DNA of 64,000 nt from NCBI GenBank assembly GCA_013398955.1, contig VWPU01009679.1:334967-398966 (forward strand), written 5' to 3'. The translations under genes and the position numbers were made by a program. Under the pieces are notes generated by a model. It was not told the origin of the DNA, ran no database searches, and was given only the letters and a program-made list of their open reading frames with translations. The stretch comes from Callaeas wilsoni. Taxonomy: Eukaryota > Chordata > Aves > Passeriformes > Callaeidae. This document shows, one piece after another, positions 1 to 12,747 of this stretch; position 1 is the first letter of the stretch; the number at the start of each line of letters is the position of its first letter.

Positions 1-1989
1 TCTGGCATTTGGAAGCCAGGCAGAAAACACAGGACATCTCAAACAGATCTAATGTCTACATGGTACAAGTGAGTGTAGCCTCAGATGGTGCAAAACACAC
101 CGAAAAACAACACGTGAAATGTTGCTGGTGTTTCTTTATTGAGCTGTGGACAATGGGCAAGCATCACTACCCAAGTCTGCCCTGGACCCAGTTTCATTCA
201 GCAGTGGTGCAGAGGAGACTTTGCCTTCAGTGTTCACATGACTCTGGGGAAGGTTCTACAAAATTGTGCAGACAACCAGAATGCCACGTGAACCCAGTGA
301 GCCAAATGAGTCTACTGCCATAGTCCCGAATGTGATACTAAAAAAAAGGAGGTCAGGGGCAGGGTGTTATGTGTAATACCAAATGATCAAATGACAACAG
401 CCTGGACACTCAGTAGAATGATACGAAGGGTCTGGGGATTTAAAATGGCTCCCCAAATGTATGATTCATCACTACCTGTACATGCCACTCCTGCAGAACA
501 AAAGCAGTGTCACTTTGGCTTTGTCAACTAACAAGTATTTCATATGAGACACTGGAAATATTTACTTTCTTCTACTTACCACTAGTCAACCTTTTCCAGA
601 GAATAGTGTTTTGGGCCAAGTTAGCCTAGACAAATTGAAGAGCCCAAATGAAAACAAGAAGACACTAAAAGACCAAAACATGCAATTTTAATGAAGAAAA
701 GCCAAATGGAGACCACGAGGTGCAGCCGAGAGGAAGTGGCAGCAGGAAGGAGCAAGGGGAGACGTGTTTGAGTAGAGTAGGCAGAAGCTGGAGTAGAAAA
801 CACAATGATCAATTGCTCCTTCTGAACATGGCAGATAACAAGAGATTATCTTAATTTGCAGTAAAGAAGATTTATGTTTGATCTCAGGAAAAGCTTTCTC
901 ACTTTAAGAACAGAATATACACCAGCATCTGTCACATATGGATGTACTTGATCCTGCTTGCAGTAGAGGTGATGAATTAGATGATTTCTTCAAGACAGTA
1001 TGAGCTTTAGATTTCTATGATTTAATCTCAGCTGCCTGAGAAACTTATGAGTTGCAATATGAATATTTGCTTACAAACAATAGCTTCTACGGCAAATTAG
1101 CTGAAAACCCAAATTATATTATACCAATAAGAAGTACTAATAACACAACATTCCTGAATTACGAATGCAAAGCTTACTGTTCTTTATCCCATTTCTAATC
1201 CTCTGAGCCATTCCACCTCATGCCTGTCTGGATGCATCAAAGCAGGACTTCTGTTGACAGATATTGTAAGTACTGTCATCGCTAATGTTCAACCCATGAT
1301 TTAAAAAGTAACATCACTATGAAGTTTATTATGGAAGTTTAATAAACTATTATTCCTCTGCCAGTGGGGATAAACTATTATCCCCTTCATTGGAGCTGCA
1401 CGTAATTTCCGATGTGCTTGCTTTCATTTGTTTATGACTGCCGTAAGTTTTTGTCCAAGGTGGAATTTCCACAGAAGTATCTTGAATATTAGAACAGTAT
1501 CAAAAAAACCTCATACATTTTCCTAGTCCTCTGAGAGAAAGATTACAGGGGATTTAGAGTACTGCAGTTTTGTGAATTTAGTGGGAGCAGCGGTTGAGGT
1601 TAGTGTCTTGGGAACCCCAAATGGAGGTGGGTTTTTCAGAAGTTACTTGCCTAAATTAGGTGTGGTTTTGACTGGTGTGTTTTTTTGAAAAGAGAGTGGA
1701 GTAGGTTCAGAAAAAAGCATAAAAAGCTTTTGAAGGCCAAGACTTACACGGTATAGGCTAAATCGATATTAAGGTAAGTTAATCGGTTTTCATATATGCC
1801 ACTGAACTAGAGACCTGCATTATACCGGAGGCTGGATGCGTACATGCCAGCAGGTTCTGCTCTCTGTCCTTAAAATACATTTTCTAGTCCCTTTGCAGAT
1901 TAGTGCCAACTAAGTAGACTCTCTTTTCCTTTTGCTTCAGGGTTGAGTATGTTTTAATTCTCCTTCTCATGTGTGATCTCAGAAGAGAA
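1..1989. other. Intron, no recognisable element
   Basis: AT-rich single-copy-looking sequence. A 104-codon plus-strand frame at 9-323 has no recognisable motif and no coding context. Near 1340-1385 the phrase TAAACTATTAT occurs twice about 28 bases apart, a small local duplication. Confidence 0.7.
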
Positions 1990-2016
1990 ATAATAATAAT
2001 AATAATAATAGTAATA

Positions 2017-2078
<62 letters not shown>
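1990..2078. repeat. (AAT)n microsatellite, 89 bases
   Basis: About 29 units of a TAA/AAT trinucleotide with G substitutions at 2011 and 2020 near the left end, so the uninterrupted tract is on the right. Open frames through it on both strands encode Ile runs and are artefacts. It is probably length-polymorphic. Confidence 0.97.
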
Positions 2079-2080
<2 letters not shown>

Positions 2081-4529
2081 AAAAAGCCAGGCTAAAATCT
2101 CTATCTTCCTCTCTGGGAATAAATACTGTTTCTGTGTTGCTTGGCCTCTCTTTTCCTCCTGCTGGTGCTTCTGCGCTTCTCAGATGTTGCTGCTGGCCAC
2201 CATGCCAGCATCTGCTGAGCACAGGTGCCAGCACTGCCACTGCCCCTGCTCTGCTGAGGAGCCGACAGTCATTGGAATAGATGACACTCTTCTGCCAGTG
2301 GATCAGCACATTTCCTCTGCAATAAGCTAAATTTAATTCTGAAATTCATACCCATATGGAAAGGAGAGTACATAATAGCCATTTTACTGCCCACTGCCAG
2401 CAGCTAACTGCACAAATATACATGCAAAGCATATATACCCACCAGTAAAATCTGTTAAAGGATGTATGGTTTATTGCTATTTCCAAAAACATTTCGAGAA
2501 TTAGAGTAATAAGTATAAAATAAATTATATATTTTCATCTCATCAGGCAAAATTAAGGTCTGCTTTCTACCATATTTGTCATCTTCTTTCAAGAGGAAAG
2601 CCTATTCATTTCAGTAAAATGGCCTGAGAATTAAGACAGGGTTCATCCAAAGCAGCGGAAGTATTCAGCTGTTAATAAAACCAACAAGCTTTTATCAATG
2701 AGATCAGACGCCCCTTTCAATCCTTATCCCAATTTATCGCCAGGCCATGTATGAACAAGATCCATGCTAGAACCTTCACACAAATCAAGTGAAGAAGTGC
2801 ACAGTTACATGCAAACGATTATTAGGAAGCACATCTGATTCTATAAAAAATGTTTAGCCTTTGATTGATGTTGGGAGAGGGGGTGAGAATGATTCCTAAG
2901 CACGTACATTTTTCATTCACTAGCTCAGACTGCATGAAGAAAATTTTATTTTTATGCTGTTCATTAATGACATAATCAAGAAATAAAATTACAAGTAAAC
3001 ATATATTTAATATCCTACAAATTTTTTCACCATCAGAAAGCACCAGTCTTTTAATTTCAGTTCCCAAACAGCTTTGCGCTGAATATTTTTGTTTGTATTA
3101 AGGATTTGGGGAATGTTCTGCTTAGCAGGCATAAGTGTTCCACAATGATTTCTAGGTAAACAATACCGATAAAACAGTATTTTTCATAATCTAAGGTAAT
3201 TGTTCAATTTGCAACTCAATTCGATAAATCCATCTTTCTTATTCATAGATCAGTCACCATGAAAAATAAATCTTTTGGTTATTATTCTGTAATCCATTTA
3301 GAGAAATACTGACCAAATATATTTTTATGCATTGAATAAAAGCACACAAAAATAAATAACATGTAAGAAAGAGGATCTGAATAACCTCTGAAAGCTACTT
3401 CCATACAATATTGTTTTTCAGTTTACATATTCAATGCAAATATTCCCCAAAACAATGTATGGAGCATATTACAGTAACCAGAATGTCACAGTAATCACAA
3501 GAAACCACACTATTAGATACCCTTGTTTACCCTTTAGACTTTGCCTTGCTGTATCATAATCCTGCATTTTATGGTAAATACAAGCTTAATAATCAGCTTT
3601 CTCTTGTACAGCTTTCTGTTTGTGACTAGTGTTATTTCCTATTTCAACATTCATTTATTGTAAAGGAATAGTTAGACACAAACTGGTTTTATATCTATTT
3701 TAAAATACATATATATTGTAAGGGATTTCAGATTTGTTAAGTTTTTCTCTGGTCTTTTACTTCAACTGAAAACTTCTCTGGGATGCATTATAAATGTAAC
3801 CTACGTTAACTGGATCCTGTATATAGGTCTGTAAAAGACTTGCAGTGTCATAATTTATGAAATAAATGTATGTATGTGATTTATATATGTTATAATTTAT
3901 CTAAAATTGCCTTTTTACAGTACATAATTGTTAATTAAAATAATAGTGGCTTACAAGATGATACATCCACCAGCAGTAAGAGCAACATGCAAACAGATGG
4001 ACAGAGAGACAGATGCTTGAGCACACCTCAAACTGGCAAATCTCTCAGGGAACTGTAGGCAGACATGAGTTGAAGGTACCACTGTCAAGGAAGATGCAAT
4101 GACCAGTGCAAGCCAGGTGCCACATGAGCCACACAAGGTGCAGTGCCAGAAGTAGAACGGTTTTACCACCACAGTGCTACAACTGCAGCAATCTACTTGG
4201 AGACACCAGCAATGGAGAACTAAAGCTTATCAGCTGGGGTACAAAACTGACCCAATGAAGGCTTCAGATTGAAGCCTTCGGTGGCATGGCCACGTGCTGC
4301 TACACGATCTTGTTTGATGCTACCAACTCGTGTTGGGTCAGCTTCGTGTGGAAAATCACCATTCTGGGATTCTGTGACTGTGAAAATATCCTTGATGCTG
4401 CCCTAGGGAGCAGTCTAAGTCTTTTCAACAAGTGATAGTTAAAAATCAGTCAATAGGAGTGGTTTTTATAAGGATCAGTACTAGAGGTATACAGAGATCA
4501 AGTGGAGCAATCTGTGCTTCTTTTAAAAA
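2079..4529. other. Intron, no recognisable element
   Basis: AT-rich sequence without repeats I can name. The frames at 2822-3067 and 3951-4172 on the minus strand have no family resemblance. Confidence 0.65.
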
Positions 4530-4592
4530 TGTTGGACCAAATGGTCTTTCGAGGTCCCTTCCAACCTGTGCTGTTGTATTATTCCATGATTT
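4530..4592 (+). mobile_element. CR1 LINE, 3'-end fragment
   Basis: The stretch GTTGGACCAAATGGTC, then GAGGTCCCTTCCAACCTG and ATTCCATGAT, matches the 3' terminus of avian CR1 elements. CR1 ends in short ATTCTATG-type repeats instead of poly(A). Only the last 60 or so bases are recognisable; this is usual, because CR1 copies are strongly 5'-truncated. It lies antisense to GPC6. Confidence 0.8.
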
Positions 4593-7500
4593 TAAAAAGA
4601 AAAAATCAAACATGAACCATTAATGTCAGGTTTGATTTAGGTTCCTAAGCTCCTTCCCAACCCAGAAGTTTATCATATGTCAACTAGAAGGCCAAGGAAC
4701 ATCTAAATGAAGCAGAGAAGTAAGTAAGACTCCACATTCATCTATTCCTTTTTCCAGAAGCTGACACATCCCAGTCTGACAAGAAAACCAATGCCTCCAT
4801 CAGTGCTACAACCATTTTGCTTAGCTTGGAAACAACTCCTGAAAGATGAAAAGCACAGCTTGATTTGGACAGCAAAGCAGGCCATGCTGAAGAAGTAATG
4901 CTGCTACTTTCTCTTCTTCATTGCACAGAAAGGCCTCTTGCCATTGAATAAACCTTAACTAAAACATGCAGCTAGTTCTCAAGAATCAGGAGGCAGCAAG
5001 CCAAATCTAAGGTGCCGAGGTACAAGGGAATCCTTCTGATAACTTCCATGGGTTTTAGCTCATACGTTGTTTATCCTGGAGAGTTGGAAAGACCTGAGAG
5101 AAGCTATGCAGGTTTTTTTCCTGCAGAAGGGGTTCTGACGATTCTCGATAGATTAGAAATATTCTATAAAGAACTCTTAACCATTAATATATGAGGCTTT
5201 ACCACAGCTTCATACTTAGCCAGAAGACATTTTGAAAATCGCTGTTCTTGGAATTTGTCAACCTGGAACACAAAATTAAACTCAACAACTTGTTGAAGAA
5301 GTTTCAAATTGTTGGACATGCCTACTAAACGAAACTTACTTTAAAAACATCATTTCTCTGGTATCTACATGAACGCCTTTGCCAATAAGCTTAAGAGCTT
5401 TTCTAAAACATGTTTTGGTTCACAGTCCCCGTTTGAAGAGTATGATTACTGCCTTCTGTAATATAAGATAATATCACAGAATTTAATTTGTTGCATTTGA
5501 TTCAAACATCTAATTTAAACTATTTCATATAAAAACCACTCCTTTCTGTCAAAAAAGTATGGAAAAGGAAAAGTGATTTAAAATAAAAATTAAATTTTCA
5601 AATTTGAAGTTAAACATGTCATTTTCTCCACATAGATTTGACACATGGCCATAAGTTTTCAGAAGATGCAAGTAATACAAACTCTGCTAATTTGTTTACA
5701 TTCATACTGCATTTAACTTGACATATACATTCTTGAAAATCAGGAGCTTGTCATCTTTTACATATTCTGGAAAACAGTTTGGATCTTGGTTTAGTTCTCT
5801 CTTCATACTCTGTTGCTTACTACCTAGTGCTTCTGTGTCACTAAAACACTTCCATTTCATTTAATAACAACTTCCTTTTGCATTCCAATCATATTTAAAG
5901 TATTTTATGAACTAGGCTTAGGTTGGAATTAAAATATTACAACTTTACGTTATTCTGTCATTAAATGCGGAATCTGCTCAACTCAATCAATCCTCCCATA
6001 AACAAGCTGAAAAATTATTTTCAGAAGCACTCATCTTTAAATAGAATTTTTAGTAAGAAGAAAAATATCTACTTAAATTGCACAAAAATATAGGTTATGT
6101 ATGTCTATTTGCCTCTATTTATGCAAAATATAATTTAGCATTAATGAAGTGTCGTGAAGTTCTGAATGGGAGTTTATCTGTCCCAATATTTATGCCATAC
6201 ACATCTACCTTTAAGGAATTCCTCCTAGGCACTTTTTCCAGTCACAGAAGAGAAGGCGGCATCCCATCCTAATGATGACCAGACCAACAGAGATCAGTTG
6301 GAGCAATCTGGAATTCTGCTATTTCTTTCTATTACATGTCATTTACAGTTCATCTCTGATGCAGCCCTCTAAAGGTGAGCAGAGTTGTTTTTGGGTTCCT
6401 GCTACTTTGCCACCATTACTGCTTAGCCAACAGAAGATGAACTTCTGGCAAAGGTAGTGCTCATCTGAAGAGCACTGTATGAACTAATACACTGGGAATA
6501 TTTTGTGAAGATGGAATTTAAAACTTAACCCACTTATCAAACTATAAAAAATAAATCAAGGCTTTAACTTACTGTTAGTTCGTAGTAGACTTTCATCCCT
6601 GCTAAAAATGTTGGTATTTTCTGAGGATTTTAGACATTTTTTTGCAAGCTTTACAACTTGTAGAACATAAAACAGATAACAAAGGTATTCACTGAACAAC
6701 AGTTAACGGACCTAGCATTTTTTGGGGGGGGTGGGGGAAGAGGAAAATAGGTAAACCAAGAAGTGCATCACCAATTCAGGAAAATCAAATTCAACAAAAT
6801 AGTTCTTTGCTGACAAGGAGGAATAGGAAATACTCCCATGGGACACAGTTTAGACAGACCAGCAGCCAGATGCTATGCAATAGTTTCACTGATCTTTTCT
6901 TTTTACAGGGTCTGTAAACAGGGAAAAGCACAATGTGCATTCTTACTGTCCTGCAAACCTCCTTGCATCATAGGACCTCACAGTAGAGCACCCTTGGAAA
7001 GTCCAAGGATTCTCTGAAGTGCTATTTCTTAAAAAGCAAGAAGCCGAAGCCATAACAAGAATTAATTTCAAAATATTGTCTTTGGAGAGCTTCCTGGAGG
7101 AAGTGTAGTGAATAAATGGAATGAAATGGTAGTTAACAAGTACACTTTTTCCTCATCTGTGCTTATAAAACATAATTAAACCCATCTTATCTTACAAAAT
7201 ATCATCATTGATAATGCTTCCAATTTTACTTCTGGCAGAAGTTGTTGTACTCTAGGCTTTTAGCATACGACAATGACCACATCACTAGATTTTATTACCC
7301 TACTTAAAACCCCTGTAACAAAAGCTGAAGACAATCCTTACAAGAAGATTCTGCATTATCATTAAGAGCAAAATTATGTTCAAGAAGTGAGGAGGGATTA
7401 TAAACAGATAACCTTGTAAAGCTACTGATGGGAAAATCCTGCTTGTGTGAAAAGTAAATGACCAAAGTTCTCTGTATGACCTCTTGAGAAAATGTAGAAA

Positions 7501-10500
7501 ATGCCAGCTATCACTTGAGACTATAGGCTGTATCCTGGTATGAATAACTATATTACTGATGTTGAAATATCCTAGTGTAAGATGTAATTGAAAATACGTA
7601 TTTTAAGGCACAACCAGCAAATATGCTATAGCTGTACTCACTTGGTTGCTTTGGGGTTTTTTTTTCCCTCTAGATTAAAATTGAAGGGTTTTATCCCTTT
7701 TCTCACATGTACGTAAACAAACTATTGTTCTCACCAAGCCAGCTTAATGCAATAAAGATGATTAAACATGTAAACTATTCTAATACTCAATATTGCATAC
7801 ATATTCAAGAATCTGAAATTTAAAGTTTTAAACAGATGATTTAAAAAATCCAGATTTGTCTTAGGATTTTTTTTTCTCAAAAGATATTTTGTATGTAAAT
7901 CTTTCCACAAAATCCTTCCAAAGACAAACTCCATAAATATAGGAACACGCTTTAAAGAAACACACCTAAATTATACACATAAATAGACAAAATATATTTG
8001 TTGGGGAAAAACAAATTTCTATATTACTATATTACTATATTATTTTGGTTTTCCTGAGCGTGGGTGTTTTTCTAGGTACTTATGACAGTGCAATATCAGA
8101 CACCATCCCAATAGCTTCTGGAAAAGAACAGATGTTTACTGGTTAAAAAATCAGTACAGAAAACATCTGCAGATAATCCAAAGCTTTTGGAGACATAAAG
8201 CGATGAAGAAATGGGTCAACTGTACAGAAAACTTGGATTCCTTGGTATATGGTATATCTACAGCAATGTGAATGTCAGGGGTTTAAATTCAAAGTTGCAA
8301 CTCAAAATATAATTGCAAATTGTAGTCATACAACATAAGAATTTCAGTGGAATTCAGTCAAATTGAGAACTTAAATTTAAGCTTAAATGGCCAACTAAGC
8401 ACATACTTCACACATAATGCTGCATCTAGGACAGGAAATACTACTTTTGTAGGTATTAAGACAGGTCAAAAGTTTAAAGTACTTTCGAAAAAGATCATTA
8501 ATAACAATCTTCCACTGTCATACTGATAAAGCAACATCATACTCTCTATCAATGTGAACCTGACTTAGGACTCCCCATTAAGCTGTGAGGCAGGGCTCAA
8601 AATCCAATATGGTTACTGTCATGATGAAGAAGCACATTTTCAAAAATACTCTGTATCTAAGGCCCATCAAAACTGGCCTTTGATTTCTGGTAATTCTGGC
8701 AGAGAACAACTACAAATATTGAGAAACAGACAAGAGACTTTGTTAATGGATAAAAGTTTAGAAATACTATTTTTTGTATTTTTTTTTTTAATTTCAGCAA
8801 CAGTTTCAGCATGTCTTGTGAGAATCATCTGTTGCTCTGTGATTAGAGGAAGGAACCCCAAATTTCCCTTTTTCTTCTAATTGCTAGTGAGCAATTGTTT
8901 CATGGGATATGGTTATGGCCAGCACAACACAGGACAGCATGAAGAGGAGATTAAGTCTACACACGTGGGATGTACCTGTCACGATGATTTCCCCTTCCCT
9001 TCCATTCTTGCACATAGTATGTCACCACTCATCTCACTCAGTAATTTCCTTGTCTCTTTTCTTTAGTTCATCAAACCCTACGTACTCACACCACTTCCTC
9101 ACCTCAAAAGAGGCAGGTCAAAAACTAAGTAGAGATAAAAGAGTAAGCAGAAAAAGGGTTAATTCTGGCCATCAGAACAATTTTCAAACAATTACAGGGA
9201 GCAGAGGGAAGAACGGATATTTCCTTCATCAGCACAAAAAGGAATATACTATTTCTGACTGTGTTGGGTGTAAGTCCCGAGGCTTGTGTAGATGTGAGAG
9301 GCTGCAGGGGACGGACTCTGTGGCAAGAGAACAGGGTAGGCATCCGACTGCTGGCTAAAGTTAACCCACCAGCTCATGCATAGTCAGGTTCACCTGATAA
9401 TGTCACAATCTGAACTGAAATATCCCAAATCCTCTAGAAAAAACAAGAAAGAATATTTAACAATGTTAACCTCAATTCTGCCCTCTTTAATAATGGGGTC
9501 AGAACATTTCCACTACAGATGCTGAAGAATGGTATAGAAAGATCATGGGAAAAGAAATCATTACGTAAAATCAAGAGGAGTCCACTAGGCATAAGCTAAA
9601 AGAAAGCCACTCTCTTAAGTATGGTTTCCACTCTATCTCTGAATCTAATACTCATCAAACAGCCCTTGCAAACTTCATCACTTCTCCTTTTTTACAAGAA
9701 TATTTTCCTTAACTGCTTCTATTTAGATGTTTTTGCAGAGATCTGAATCATTCATATTACTCCTTTGTTTTCCATCACAATTTAAACATGCCACCCTACT
9801 TTTATCAGTGATATGGACTCTTAGTACCGAAAGTGAGATATACTTCGTTCTTCACTGATATACATTTAGGTGTCTGGATATGAACAAGTTCCTACCATTA
9901 TAAACAGTTATGGACAGAATTGAATACTTACAATAAAGGCATCTAAAACTATCTGAGAAGCTGTGTGGCACCCTTAACACATGCACTGAGATGATAAAAC
10001 CCTAAAAAGACCTGTAAACTTCATTAGTATTTATTAGATTCCCATCATTGGGATAAACTGGGCTGCCTCAACTACCACTCACAATAAAAATTGTGCCCCA
10101 GATGTTCTTGAAGATACAGAGGAAAGATAGGTCCACTACTCCAATCTCCATCTGGGCCTCGTCACATTCACTAGCCCTACATTCCTGCCTCAGATATGGC
10201 AGGACAGCTCAAATAGTATTCGACACCTAAACTGAGGTAACTGAGTCCAATTCTACCCTTGCTCGCAAAGTTCACTTGCAGACATTCACATTAAGGTGAC
10301 AATAACTTGAAGCCTCAGGCTTCCACATTCATTCACAACACTGACAAGCTCCTTCAACCAATCCCCCACTCTTCAGTACATTTGAACTCAGTGCTGTGAA
10401 TGGAAGTTGGATAATGAACAAGGCATAGGCTAAACTCAAAAACTTGACATACAACATAAGTAATTCCACTGCTGCTCAGGTATACTGTTGTACAACCACT

Positions 10501-11829
10501 GCTTTTTCCAGTAACTACCTGTCTGTTCAGGAGGGCAGTCTTAGATTATTTTGGGGCATGCCTGCAAGTGCTTTTCATAAACTGAAGTCAACATTACTTT
10601 AATTCATCATTTTCTGGTGTTATAAAATACACTACTATATTGTATGAGAGTTTAAAGTAATTGAACACAAGAGTTGAAAGTGCCCTTGGCAACCTCAGCT
10701 CTGGAGCAGACTTTTGGACTGCTAATGTACACTTGCTAAGAATCTCAAATCAACACCACCACTGTAAAAGTGCAATTTTGCCAAAAGGTAGAGGCATGCA
10801 GGACAAACTCTCTTGCTGTTTCAATGCTTTCTTTTTCCCACTGCTGTCTGTGCACAGCCCTAAATAGTATCTCAGTTGACAACCATACAGCTCACCAGCT
10901 CAAAGCCCAGAACTTGTTCACACAAGGAGAAACATGACCTCAAAAACTATTCATTACCGTAACGTCTTAAGGCACTCTCAGGGTGGTTTTACAAATCAGC
11001 CAGCTATCTGGAATCATCTACATTTTTATATAAATTCTGCTCGTTCTCTTGCTCTTTATCTGGCAGTTTCATTTTTAGTCAACAGGTTTTTGGTCAACAA
11101 TTAGAGCCGGCTTTGCGGAGAGCAAAATGGTACACAGATGTAAAACTATCCAACAAGCAAGCAGGAAAATGAAGTTTCAAGAAAAAGGCTGTGGCAAGCG
11201 AAAGTGCAGACAGAAGGGATAGAGCACAGCGAGAACCAGGAGAAAGATAAGACATGGCAGGAAAGGAGACCAATGCAAATGAAACAAAACTGTGAGAGAA
11301 TTCTGTGATGGCAGAAACGACAAAGTTTGTCAGAAAGTGTGTATTTCACCAGAATAGATGCAGCTATCCTACTCACAGCATCTGGGTAACTGAAAACACT
11401 GGCAGTGGCTAGAGCAGCAGTTGAGAACCCAGTAATCCAAGTTCATCCAAGATTCTTGAAGATGGATGACAACAGCACACAAAAAAGTTACGCGGAAGTA
11501 CTGGGTATATGAATAACAAATCAGTGTCAGAAATCTTGACAGAAACTTTGAAAATGCAAAGCAATTTGTTGATCATACCACTGTCTATGAATTACATTTG
11601 TAACTCTACTTGTAATAGAAACATTCTGAGAGACGTAAACTACAGAACCAAAGGGAGCAGGGATGGAAAGATGTAGGTCCTTTTTACTCTTGGCCTATGT
11701 ATTTATTATTTCTCTCCTTGATACATTTCAAGGTGCGCCACACTACTATGAATTTACTGATTTTAGCTGGCACAGGCACTTTGTAAGAGAAGCAATAACC
11801 CCAACACACATCCGGAGAATTAGTCATAC
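4593..11829. other. Intron, mostly unassigned
   Basis: Long AT-rich stretch. It holds a G-rich run at 6721-6739, a three-fold CTATATTA tandem near 8020-8043, T runs near 8770-8790, and a doubtful LTR-like patch at about 9262-9380. The 149-codon frame at 8909-9358 has no recognisable domain, and I treat it as chance. Confidence 0.6.
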
Positions 11830-11961
11830 AGTCACAAAATCATTTAGGTTGGAAAAGACCTTTAAGATCACTGAATCCAACTGTTAACCCAGTACTGCCA
11901 AGTCTATCGCTAAACTAGCCCTAAGTGCCACACCTACATGTCTTTTAATACCTCCAGGGAG
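11830..11961 (-). mobile_element. CR1 LINE, 3'-end fragment
   Basis: Read on the plus strand it shows the reverse complement of a CR1 3' end: CACAAAATCATTTAGGTTGG, then AAGACCTTTAAGATCACTG, then a segment ending in AATACCTCCAGGGA. The subtype is the one carrying an AACCCAGTACTGCCAAGTC-like segment. The copy stops abruptly after CCAGGGA, the usual 5' truncation. It is in the same sense as GPC6. Confidence 0.87.
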
Positions 11962-12326
11962 GTATTCAGAAGTCACAGGTTACAGCTGTCAAAGGTACGT
12001 TTTTCAGGGGTCAGTATATTTCAGTTAAATCTTACCTTTTAATTAATTAGCTAAGAATGATAGCAAGCTAACATCCTGCGGTTCACTATTTTTAAAACTT
12101 TAACAGGTTATTAGAAACATAAAGATCTATTATTTAGTTTTGCTGTTACTGTTCATAGATTTAATTTAGATCCTGAAATACAGAATTCAGGCTGACTATA
12201 TTATTTTTCCATCATTTACATTCTCCGCAAGAAAACTGAACTTTTAGAATATTTCTACAGGTGATAGATCTATTTTTTTCTGAAAATGAAGGAAATGGAA
12301 GGAAAATATTGACATGCTGTTAAACA
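11962..12326. other. Intron between two CR1 copies
   Basis: AT-rich sequence with an AATTAATTAG homeodomain-like site at about 12042. Nothing else is recognised. Confidence 0.6.
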
Positions 12327-12747
12327 TGAGAGGTGAGTTAATCACCAACAATGCTGAAAAGGCAAAGGTTCCCAACATTTTCTTCACTTCTGTCTTTACC
12401 AGCTCTGTTGGGCCCTGCACCTTGGGAACAAAAATCCAGGATGACACAAACACACATCCGCCTTCGTGAAGGAGGAGTTCGTTTGTGAACTGCTGTGGAA
12501 GCTTGACCCCTACAAATTGATGGGCCCTGACAATACTGCCCAACAGTTTCACAGCGAGAACAATCAGACACTGGAATAATTTCCCCAGGGAAGTGGGCAA
12601 TTCCCCAACACTGGGCACTTCCAAAATTCAGCTGAACAGGGTGCTGGGCCATCTGGTCTAGATTGCGCTTTTTGCCAGGAAAGGCTGGACCAGATGACCT
12701 CTGAAGCTCCTTCCAACCTGTATTCCATTATTCTACAATTCTGTGAA
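12327..12747 (+). mobile_element. CR1 LINE, reverse transcriptase remnant joined to 3' end
   Basis: The left part, to about 12545, translates with stops and shifts to motifs of CR1 ORF2: NAEKA, SVFTSS and DPYKLMGPDN (family form KSMGPD near the start of the reverse transcriptase domain). The right part is a CR1 3' end: CCCAGGGAAGTGG, then GGCTGGACCAGATGACC, then CTTCCAACCTG and a terminal ATTCTGTGA. The full-length element has over a kilobase between these parts, so there is a large internal deletion or two adjacent copies. Stops and frameshifts make it a dead relic. Confidence 0.85.

Noticed and set aside
1884..2309. 141- and 103-codon frames on opposite strands across the (AAT)n tract
   Set aside because: Both owe their length to the stop-free Ile-coding frame of the microsatellite.
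6721..6739. G-rich run as a G-quadruplex
   Set aside because: Only two long G runs lie close together (eight and five Gs); possible, but not a strong four-run motif.
8909..9358. 149-codon plus-strand open frame, the longest outside or inside the CpG island
   Set aside because: No recognisable domain, Ser/His-rich chance composition, overlaps other frames, and has no splice or promoter context.
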